DNA from: an uncultured delta proteobacterium
Lineage (GTDB): Bacteria > Myxococcota_A > Bradymonadia > REDH01
DNA length: 6,112 nucleotides
Direction: 5' to 3'
NCBI GenBank assembly: GCA_903873545.1
Contig: CAIQPA010000605.1
Coordinates: 1-6,112 of the forward strand
How positions within the stretch are numbered: the first letter of the stretch is position 1; every line of letters starts with the position of its first letter. The position numbers were made by a program, and so were the translations under genes. Under the pieces are notes generated by a model. That model did no database searches. It was not told the origin of the DNA and was given only the letters and a program-made list of their open reading frames with translations. Shown one piece after another: positions 1 through 6,112 of this stretch.

Positions 1-2
1 GC

Positions 3-1058
<1,056 letters not shown>

Positions 1059-1079
1059 CCGCCGAAGATCGAAGCCGGC

Positions 1080-1089
1080 CCACAGCCCC
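1080..1089 (+). repeat. Direct repeat copy 1 (CCACAGCCCC)
   Basis: The ten bases CCACAGCCCC recur exactly at 1265-1274, 185 bp away in the same intergenic region. Both copies contain the CCACA core of DnaA-like boxes. The repeat may be a pair of binding sites; a ten-base GC-rich match could also be coincidence. Confidence 0.35.
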
Positions 1090-1094
1090 TGTGG
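1080..1094. repeat. Short inverted repeat CCACAG-CCC-CTGTGG overlapping the best DnaA-like box
   Basis: A perfect 6-bp inverted repeat with a 3-base spacer starts 22 bp after the thiC stop. Its right arm runs into TGTGGAAAA, the closest DnaA-box match in the window. It could be two facing protein-binding half sites. As an RNA hairpin it would be small, and it is followed by AAAACC rather than a T-run, so it is not a standard intrinsic terminator for thiC. Confidence 0.4.
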
Positions 1095-1231
1095 AAAACC
1101 GGTGGAGATCTCTGGGGAGCCGGCAGGGGAAACCGTAGGGCAACTTTTGGCGGCCCGGAAACTCCCCTCCTGCCCCACCAACTCTCCCTGTGGACTTGCA
1201 GCAGTTCTCCACCCGCCCCGAGCCGCCTCAT

Positions 1232-1247
1232 CGCTTTGCACAAAGCG
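1232..1247. repeat. 16-bp near-palindrome CGCTTTG-CA-CAAAGCG
   Basis: Two perfect 7-bp arms flank a 2-base centre. The centre is too short for a good RNA hairpin, so a site for a dimeric DNA-binding protein is the more natural reading. It overlaps a DnaA-like 9-mer at 1234-1242 and lies about 190 bp upstream of the dnaN start. The binding protein is unknown; the symmetry is directly visible and the function is inferred. Confidence 0.45.
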
Positions 1248-1264
1248 GTCTTGTGACCATCCTT

Positions 1265-1274
1265 CCACAGCCCC
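1265..1274 (+). repeat. Direct repeat copy 2 (CCACAGCCCC)
   Basis: This is an exact second copy of the decamer at 1080-1089. It overlaps the weak DnaA-like 9-mer at 1261-1269 and lies about 26 bp before the AT-rich stretch. Confidence 0.35.
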
Positions 1275-1300
1275 AGCCCTCCCCTATGACGGGGACGGGG

Positions 1301-1340
1301 AACTGATCTCTTCAAATTGTTTTTTGCCTTCAAAACAGCA
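1301..1340. other. AT-rich stretch, possible DNA unwinding element
   Basis: Only 13 of these 40 bases are G or C (about 33%), a sharp drop within an otherwise GC-rich window. It includes a T6 run at 1320-1325 and two copies of TTCAAA (1311-1316 and 1329-1334). It follows the cluster of DnaA-like motifs and precedes dnaN by about 95 bp, the arrangement expected of an origin unwinding region. A promoter for dnaN could also lie here, but no spaced -35/-10 pair stands out. Confidence 0.35.
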
Positions 1341-1435
1341 AGCGCGCGAGCGACCTCCAGACTGGCGCGTTGCGCTCGACATTTCCGACCCGCTTGGACT
1401 ACCTAACAGCCCGTAACCTTCACCCTGAGTGACCC

Positions 1436-2578
1436 ATGGAATTCGTCCTCGACACACCCGCGCTGCTTCGTGAACTCTTCAAGGTGAAGGCTGTCGCGAG
1501 CGGCAAGAGCACGCTGCCCATCCTCCAGCACACCCTCATCGAGGCGCTCGAGGACGGCACCGTCACCTTCGCAGCGACCGACAACGAGCTCACCCTCATC
1601 TCGTCGGCCACCGCCAACGTCGTCACGCCGGGCCGCATCGCCGTCCGCGCCAGCGACTTCTTCGACATGGTCAAGAGCGCCTCCGCGCCCACCGTCCGCA
1701 TCTCCAAGTCGAGCGATGGCGGCTGGGTCAACCTCGACGCCGGCGCCATCAAGGCCCGCTTCGCCAGCGCCGACCCGCTCGAGTATCCCGCGCTCGTCCG
1801 CATGCCCGAGAAGCCGAGCATCGTCATCCCGACGGCTCAGTTCACCCGGGTCATGGACCGCGCCATCATCAGCGTCTCGACCGATGACGGCCGCCCCAAC
1901 CTCACGGGCGCCCTCACCAAGCTCAGCGGCGACGGCACCTTCACCATGGTCGCCACCGACGGTCACCGCCTCAGCCACGTCTCCACCAAGATCGCCAACT
2001 TCGAAGGCGACCCCGGCGCGCTTGCAACCGGCGTCATCATCCCCAAGCGTGGCCTCGCCGAGCTCCGCCGCACCATCGACTCCACCGAGCCCGAGCTCGG
2101 CATCGAGGTCTCCGGCTCCAACGTCATCTTCGGCTACGGCGCGACGCAGCTCAGCATCCGCCTCATCGACGCCTCCTTCCCCGACTTCAACCGGGTCATC
2201 CCCGCTGAGAAGCCGGAGCGCCGCGCCGAGGTCAGCCGTACCGAGCTCCTCCAGTATGCCCGCATCGCCAACATGAAGGTTGGCAGCGGCAACGAGAAGA
2301 AGATGGTCCGCCTCGAGCTCGACCCGCAGAACAACGCGCTCATCATCTCGAGCAACACCAAAGACTGCGAGTTCTCGGCCACCGTCGACGCCGTTTACTC
2401 GGGCAAGTCGGTCAAGGCCGGCTACAACCCCTCCTACTTCACCGAGCTCCTCCCCGTCCTCCCCGGCGACAAGCTCTTCGTCGAGATGATCGACGCCCTC
2501 TCGCCCACCATCATCCGCGAGACCGAAGGCGAAGATGGCGACGATTCGCTCTTCATCGTCATGCCGATGCGCCTCTGA
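1436..2578 (+). CDS. dnaN: DNA polymerase III subunit beta (sliding clamp)
   Basis: DnaN forms a ring-shaped dimer around DNA in the cytoplasm. It tethers the replicative polymerase and serves as a docking platform for repair and mismatch-repair proteins. The product is 380 residues, slightly longer than the usual 360-380. It reads as three clamp domains (roughly 1-125, 126-260 and 261-380). Visible hallmarks are STLPIL near the N-terminus, the MVATDGHRL motif at residues 171-179 (hydrophobic partner-binding pocket) and the terminal VMPMRL, which completes that pocket. The ATG at 1436 gives the normal N-terminus (MEFVLDTPALL); a weak purine-rich GAGTGA lies 4 bases upstream of it. A large spacer with DnaA-like motifs lies upstream, and dnaA itself is not adjacent. 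recF follows after 6 bp, so co-transcription is likely. The gene is intact. Confidence 0.97.
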   Translation: MEFVLDTPALLRELFKVKAVASGKSTLPILQHTLIEALEDGTVTFAATDNELTLISSATANVVTPGRIAVRASDFFDMVKSASAPTVRISKSSDGGWVNLDAGAIKARFASADPLEYPALVRMPEKPSIVIPTAQFTRVMDRAIISVSTDDGRPNLTGALTKLSGDGTFTMVATDGHRLSHVSTKIANFEGDPGALATGVIIPKRGLAELRRTIDSTEPELGIEVSGSNVIFGYGATQLSIRLIDASFPDFNRVIPAEKPERRAEVSRTELLQYARIANMKVGSGNEKKMVRLELDPQNNALIISSNTKDCEFSATVDAVYSGKSVKAGYNPSYFTELLPVLPGDKLFVEMIDALSPTIIRETEGEDGDDSLFIVMPMRL

Positions 2579-2584
2579 TCGCAG

Positions 2585-3694
2585 GTGTTCGTCCAGCGCG
2601 TCGCCATACGCGCCTTCCGGAACCTTGAGCAGGTCGAGTTCGAACCCTCGCAGGGCTTCAACCTCATCGAGGGCGAGAACGGCCAGGGCAAAACCAGCCT
2701 GCTCGAAGCTGTGGGCATGCTCGCCAGCCTCAAGTCCTTTCGCGGCGCCAAAAACGCCGAGATGATTCAGGACGGCCACGAGCAGGCACGGCTCTCCTGC
2801 CTCCTGCTCCGCGACGGCATGGAGCGCGACCTCAAGATCGAGGTCAACCCCCGCTCCCGCCGCATCCTGCTCCACAACAAGCCGGTGCGGCAGCTCGCCG
2901 AACTCTACGGCCTGCTCAACCTTGTCACCTTTGTGCCCGAAGATGTGGGCATCGTGCGCGGCACACCGGGCGAACGCAGGCTCTTCTTCGACCGCATGAT
3001 CTTCGCCTCGCAGCATGCCTACGCCGACGAGATGGCCGACTACGAAGAGGCCCTCCGCCAGCGCAACGCCATCCTCCGCCAGGAGCAGCCGAGCCGCTCA
3101 CTCGCCCGCGCCTTTGAGTCGGAGCTCGTCCGGCATGGCGCCACCGTCATCCTCCGCCGCATCGCCTATGCAGACCGGCTCGCGCCGCGGCTGCTGGCCA
3201 CCTTTGGCGAGATCTTCGACCGCGAACTGCCACTCACCGCAGCCTGGGAGGGCGAGCTGCTCGAGCCCGATGAGCGCCCCACCCGTGAGACCCTCGAGGC
3301 CCGCTTCGCCGCCCGTCTCGACGGCTGCTGGAGCCACGACATGGCCCGCGGCCACACCACCGTCGGCCCCCACCGCGACGACCTTCGCATCTCGCTCGAC
3401 GGCCGCGACGCCCGCACCTACGCCTCGCAGGGCCAGCAGCGGGCCGCCGTCCTCGCCTTCAAAATCTCCGAGATCCGCCTCCTCGAAGAGCAGCTCGGCT
3501 TTGCCCCCATCCTCGCCCTCGACGACGTCTCCAGCGAGCTCGACCCGCAGCGCAACGCCCGCCTCTTCGCCTTCCTGAGCCACTTCCAGGGCCAGGTCTT
3601 CATCACCACCACAGACCGCTCCTTCATCCGCATCGACACACCCTTCCGGCTGTGGCGCATGACCCGCGGCCACCTCACGACCGAGTCTGCATGA
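2585..3694 (+). CDS. recF: DNA replication and repair protein RecF
   Basis: RecF is an SMC/Rad50-like ATPase that works with RecO and RecR to load RecA at single-strand gaps and stalled forks. The product is 369 residues, close to the usual 350-380. Visible motifs are Walker A GENGQGKT (residues 30-37), the ABC-type signature SQGQQR (281-286), and Walker B with D-loop in ILALDDVSSELD (309-320, acidic pair D313/D314). The GTG at 2585 is chosen because it yields MFVQRVAIRAFRNLE, which matches the family N-terminus. No clear Shine-Dalgarno is seen, so re-initiation after dnaN termination 6 bp upstream is likely. The frame is the same as dnaN, separated by TGA and two codons. The 3' end overlaps the next gene by ATGA. 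All nucleotide-binding motifs look intact. Confidence 0.96.
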   Translation: MFVQRVAIRAFRNLEQVEFEPSQGFNLIEGENGQGKTSLLEAVGMLASLKSFRGAKNAEMIQDGHEQARLSCLLLRDGMERDLKIEVNPRSRRILLHNKPVRQLAELYGLLNLVTFVPEDVGIVRGTPGERRLFFDRMIFASQHAYADEMADYEEALRQRNAILRQEQPSRSLARAFESELVRHGATVILRRIAYADRLAPRLLATFGEIFDRELPLTAAWEGELLEPDERPTRETLEARFAARLDGCWSHDMARGHTTVGPHRDDLRISLDGRDARTYASQGQQRAAVLAFKISEIRLLEEQLGFAPILALDDVSSELDPQRNARLFAFLSHFQGQVFITTTDRSFIRIDTPFRLWRMTRGHLTTESA

Positions 3695-4245
3695 AGCCCT
3701 CCGCGCCGGCCGCAGCGACCGACCCCGTCCAGCTCCTCATGCCGCCCGAGCTCGCCGCCTGGGCCGCCCAGCCCGGCGTCACGGTCCACCGCTACCGCCT
3801 CTACTGGAAGAGCCTCTCGCCCTTCCTCTTCGGCGCTGGCCTGCTGCTCTTCACCGCCTTCTGGTGGGCGCTCCACCATGGCGTCGTCGGCCCCTTCAAC
3901 ATCGGCCTCATCGGCCTGCTGCTCGCCTTCTGCGGCTGGGCGCTCTGGGTCGCCATCCACTGGGCCACCTTCCCCAACAAGGTCTTCGTGGCCCGCACCG
4001 CTACAGACCTCGTCCTCGTCGATGGCGCCCGCGCCTGGCGCATCCCGCTCAGCGAGCTCCGCAACGAACACATCAACCGCGATCAGCTCAAGCGGGCCGA
4101 CCGCAAGGCCACCCTGCCCCTCCACATCGGCTCCCACCGCTTCTCCATCCTGCTGCTCGGCCACTTCGTGAAGCTCGACAACCACCTGCAGCTGGTAGCC
4201 GCCCTCCTCGAAGCCATCATGCTCCGCAAGCAGGCCGGCGGCTAG
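3691..4245 (+). CDS. Hypothetical membrane protein with two predicted TM helices, coupled to recF
   Basis: I do not recognise a named family. The 184-residue product has a short alanine/proline-rich start, an amphipathic stretch (about 20-40), and two hydrophobic segments likely to span the membrane: about 42-62 (rich in L, F and W) and about 69-91. A soluble C-terminal part of about 90 residues follows. That tail (VFVARTATDLVLVDGARAWRIP onward) alternates hydrophobic and polar residues like a small beta-rich domain, loosely reminiscent of bacterial PH-like domains after paired TM helices; this is a fold guess. The ATG at 3691 is preferred because it overlaps the recF stop as ATGA, typical of translational coupling; a GTG at 3652 would overlap recF by 43 bp. 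Codon use matches recF. It shares its stop-codon bases with the convergent exporter gene. Confidence 0.8.
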   Translation: MKPSAPAAATDPVQLLMPPELAAWAAQPGVTVHRYRLYWKSLSPFLFGAGLLLFTAFWWALHHGVVGPFNIGLIGLLLAFCGWALWVAIHWATFPNKVFVARTATDLVLVDGARAWRIPLSELRNEHINRDQLKRADRKATLPLHIGSHRFSILLLGHFVKLDNHLQLVAALLEAIMLRKQAGG

Positions 4246-6068
4246 GTCGCCTCGGGGTTCTGCTCCTGAATGCGCCAGAGCTCCGCGTAGAGCCCATCCT
4301 TCGCCAGCAGCTCCGCATGGCTGCCACGCTCGGCGATGCGCCCCTCGCGCAGCACAAGGATCTCGTCGGCATGCGCCACGGTCGAGAGCCGGTGGGCGAT
4401 GACCAGCGTGGTGCGGCCGTTGGAGGCCGACCGGAGCGTCTCAAGGAGCTGCTTCTCGGTGTTGAGATCGAGCGACGAGGTCGCCTCATCGAAGACCAGA
4501 ATCGGCGGGTTCTTGAGCAGCGCCCGGGCAATCGCCACCCGCTGCTTCTCGCCGCCCGAGAGCTTGAGCCCCCGCTCGCCCACCATCGTCTCCAGGCCCA
4601 GCGGCAACGAGGCCACAAAGGCGTCGAGCTGCGCCGCCTTCACCGCGTCGAGCAGCTCCTGCTCCGAGGCGCCGAGCCGTCCGTAGGCGATGTTGGCGCG
4701 GAGGGTGTCGTGGAAGAGCACGGTGTCTTGCGGCACAATGCCGATGGCGCCCCGAAGCGACCGCTGCGTCACGCCCCGCGTCTCTTGACCATCGATGCTG
4801 ATGCTCCCCTGCTGCGTCTCGTAGGAGCGGAAGAGCAGACGGGCGATGGTCGACTTGCCGGCGCCGCTCGGACCCACCACCGCCACCCGGTGGCCGGCGG
4901 GGATGGAGAAGCTCACGCCGTGCAGAATCGGCCGGTTGCTGTCGTAGGCAAAGTCGACGCCCTCAAAGCGGACCGCACCACCCTTGAGCACGAGCTCGGC
5001 CGCGGCCGGCGCATCCAGGATCTCGGGCGTGCGGCCGAGCAGCTTGAAGAGCCGCTCGAGGTCCACCGTCGCGCTCTTGAGCATGGAGTAGATGGTGCCG
5101 AGGAAGCCGAGCGGCACGAAGAGCTGGATGAGGAAGGCGTTGAGGGCGACGAGGTCGCCGACAGTCATCGTCTCTGCGCCAACGCCTTTGGCGGCCAGGA
5201 GCATGAGCCCGGTGACGCCCGCTGTGATGATGAGCCCCTGCCCCGCGTTGAGCACCGCCAGCGACTGCTCCGACTTGACGGAGGCCGCCTCCCAGCCCCG
5301 CATCGCCTTCTCGTAGCGGCCGATCTCATGCGGCTCGTTGGTGAAGTACTTCACCGTCTCGTAGTTCATGAGGCCGTCGACGGCCCGCTGCTGCGACTCG
5401 GAGTCGGCGGCGTTCATGACCGCCCGGATGGGGATGCGCCACTGCGTCACACGGAGCGTGTAGGCCACATAGGCGGCAAAGGTGAGCAGCACGACCGCGG
5501 CAAAGGTGCCGGCATACTGGGTGAAGAGGATGGCCACGACCATCGCCAGCTCGAGCAGCGTGGGCAGGATGTTGAAGAGCATGAAGCGGAGCAGGCTGCT
5601 CACGCCCATCGTGCCGCGTGAGACGTCGCGGGTGACGGCGCCGGTCTGCCGCTCGAGGTGGAAGCGGAGCGACAGCGCATGCAGATGCTCCAGCACCTGC
5701 ACCGAGATCTGCCGCACCACCGCATTCTCCACCTTGGAGTAGACGGCGTTCTGCGTCTCGCGCGCCACGCCGGAGATGGCCCGCAGGCCGCCCCAGACCA
5801 GCAGCGCCATGAGGGCCGTGGTCACGGCCGTCTCCACCGCGGCCGGCGGTGCGCCACCCTGGAGTGGGGTGAGCGCATCGACCACCTGCTTGAGCACGAG
5901 CGGCGTGGCTACCGTAGCCGCCTTGCTGGTCAGCAGCAGGAGCAGCGCCACCGCGGTCCGCCCCTTGTGGGCCGCGAGCAGCGGCCCGAGCCAGCCGATG
6001 ATCTGGCGTGGCCCTGCGGCGGCTTCTGGTTCTGTTCGAGCGGCAGCGCGAGGGTCTGTAGTTGTCAT
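4242..6068 (-). CDS. Atm1/HMT1-type ABC half-transporter (permease-ATPase fusion)
   Basis: This is an inner-membrane exporter expected to act as a homodimer. Atm1-type members export glutathione-linked compounds, including oxidised glutathione and metal conjugates; substrate here is inferred. The 608-residue product has a six-helix membrane domain (hydrophobic blocks at roughly 38-62, 80-103, 150-200 and 275-335), then an ATPase domain: Walker A GPSGAGKST (399-407), Q-loop Q447, signature LSGGEKQR (503-510), Walker B ILVFDE (523-528) and switch His559. Family traits are NYETVKYF, the LNAGQ segment (N274, Q277, probable equivalents of glutathione-contacting Asn and Gln in characterised Atm1 proteins) and the GEKQR signature. 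The ATG at 6068 has AGGAGT upstream and gives MTTTDPRAAA; an upstream GTG at 6101 would add 11 Arg-rich residues. All motifs look intact. Confidence 0.93.
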   Translation of the reverse strand: MTTTDPRAAARTEPEAAAGPRQIIGWLGPLLAAHKGRTAVALLLLLTSKAATVATPLVLKQVVDALTPLQGGAPPAAVETAVTTALMALLVWGGLRAISGVARETQNAVYSKVENAVVRQISVQVLEHLHALSLRFHLERQTGAVTRDVSRGTMGVSSLLRFMLFNILPTLLELAMVVAILFTQYAGTFAAVVLLTFAAYVAYTLRVTQWRIPIRAVMNAADSESQQRAVDGLMNYETVKYFTNEPHEIGRYEKAMRGWEAASVKSEQSLAVLNAGQGLIITAGVTGLMLLAAKGVGAETMTVGDLVALNAFLIQLFVPLGFLGTIYSMLKSATVDLERLFKLLGRTPEILDAPAAAELVLKGGAVRFEGVDFAYDSNRPILHGVSFSIPAGHRVAVVGPSGAGKSTIARLLFRSYETQQGSISIDGQETRGVTQRSLRGAIGIVPQDTVLFHDTLRANIAYGRLGASEQELLDAVKAAQLDAFVASLPLGLETMVGERGLKLSGGEKQRVAIARALLKNPPILVFDEATSSLDLNTEKQLLETLRSASNGRTTLVIAHRLSTVAHADEILVLREGRIAERGSHAELLAKDGLYAELWRIQEQNPEAT

Positions 6069-6080
6069 GCGCCGCGGTCT

Positions 6081-6086
6081 ACTCCT
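6081..6086 (-). promoter_or_regulatory. Shine-Dalgarno-like AGGAGT for the ABC exporter
   Basis: On the minus strand, AGGAGT lies 12 bases before the ATG at 6068. This is a slightly long spacing, but it is the only good purine-rich ribosome site near this gene's 5' end. It lies downstream of the alternative GTG at 6101 and therefore favours the shorter protein. Confidence 0.5.
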
Positions 6087-6112
6087 GCGCCCCGAATGCA
6101 CAAGCGGGGAGC

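Larger units (their letters stand above)
1059..1435. other. Intergenic region with DnaA-box-like motifs; candidate oriC or replication regulatory region
   Basis: This 377-bp gap between thiC and dnaN holds no credible gene. Compared with TTATNCACA on either strand, DnaA-box-like 9-mers occur at 1090-1098 (TGTGGAAAA, reverse orientation, one mismatch), 1205-1213 (TTCTCCACC, two), 1234-1242 (CTTTGCACA, two), and more weakly at 1189-1197 (TGTGGACTT, three) and 1261-1269 (CCTTCCACA, three). An AT-rich segment at 1301-1340 follows the motifs and could serve as an unwinding element. Three GATC sites are present (1067, 1107, 1305). Known context: dnaN and recF commonly lie beside chromosomal origins. 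Inference: this is an origin or a DnaA-responsive promoter region for dnaN. In a GC-rich genome, CCACA-type matches can arise by chance, and only one box is near consensus, so confidence is moderate to low. No convincing -35/-10 pair was found. Confidence 0.35.

Noticed and set aside
1280..1326. Possible intrinsic terminator: TCCCC/GGGGA hairpin then a T-run
   Set aside because: The stem is only 5 bp and the T6 run (1320-1325) starts about 25 bp after it, too far for a rho-independent terminator.
1347..1378. Inverted repeat CGAGCG...CGCTCG in the dnaN leader
   Set aside because: It has only 6 bp with a 20-base loop in GC-rich sequence. This is expected by chance and gives no support for a riboswitch or leader structure.
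1102..1416. 104-codon open frame in the thiC-dnaN spacer
   Set aside because: It has no ribosome site and no recognisable protein features. It covers the AT-rich segment and repeats, so non-coding function is more likely.
1403..3016. 537-codon open frame on the minus strand opposite dnaN and recF
   Set aside because: It is an antisense shadow of two clear genes. The product is low-complexity (rich in E, G, A, V and D), as expected opposite GC-biased codons, with no recognisable domain.
4237..4251. Small hairpin GGCGGC-TAG-GTCGCC at the convergent gene ends as a bidirectional terminator
   Set aside because: The 6-bp stem includes one wobble pair, has a 3-base loop and lacks T-runs on either side, so it is not a convincing terminator.
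3864..5621. 585-codon plus-strand open frame running through the membrane protein and opposite the ABC exporter
   Set aside because: It spans two genuine genes in another frame and on the other strand. The translation is rich in R, H, L and E without motifs, and the ABC motifs on the minus strand are complete.

Overview
The window looks like a piece of a GC-rich bacterial chromosome. The evidence is continuous high-GC coding sequence with a strong G/C preference at third codon positions, housekeeping genes, and no phage, IS, CRISPR or RNA genes. ThiC is very close to the proteobacterial type, and the ABC exporter is of the Atm1 type, which is common in Gram-negative bacteria. A Gram-negative host, perhaps a proteobacterium in the broad sense or a deltaproteobacterial-type lineage, is the best guess. 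The phylum cannot be fixed from this window alone.

Layout: (1) positions 3-1058, + strand: the C-terminal part of thiC, cut by the left window edge. (2) Positions 1059-1435: a 377-bp intergenic region with several DnaA-box-like CCACA/TGTGG motifs, short inverted and direct repeats, a 16-bp near-palindrome and one sharply AT-rich stretch. It is a plausible replication-origin (oriC) or replication-gene regulatory region. (3) Positions 1436-4245, + strand: a tight cluster dnaN - recF - small membrane protein of unknown function. dnaN and recF are 6 bp apart and in the same frame, and recF overlaps the third gene by an ATGA junction. (4) Positions 4242-6068, - strand: a full-length Atm1/HMT1-type ABC half-transporter. 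It converges on the third gene, and the two stop codons share one CTAG.

How the genes fit together: dnaN (sliding clamp) and recF (gap-repair ATPase) form the conserved replication/repair pair usually found beside dnaA and oriC. Here dnaA is not directly upstream; thiC is. The small membrane protein is probably translated by coupling to recF, but its role is unknown. thiC (thiamine pyrimidine synthesis) and the Atm1-like exporter (glutathione-linked or metal-linked export) are functionally separate neighbours.

I found no clearly new biological system. The points most worth a second look are the oriC-like spacer between thiC and dnaN, and the uncharacterised membrane protein coupled to recF.
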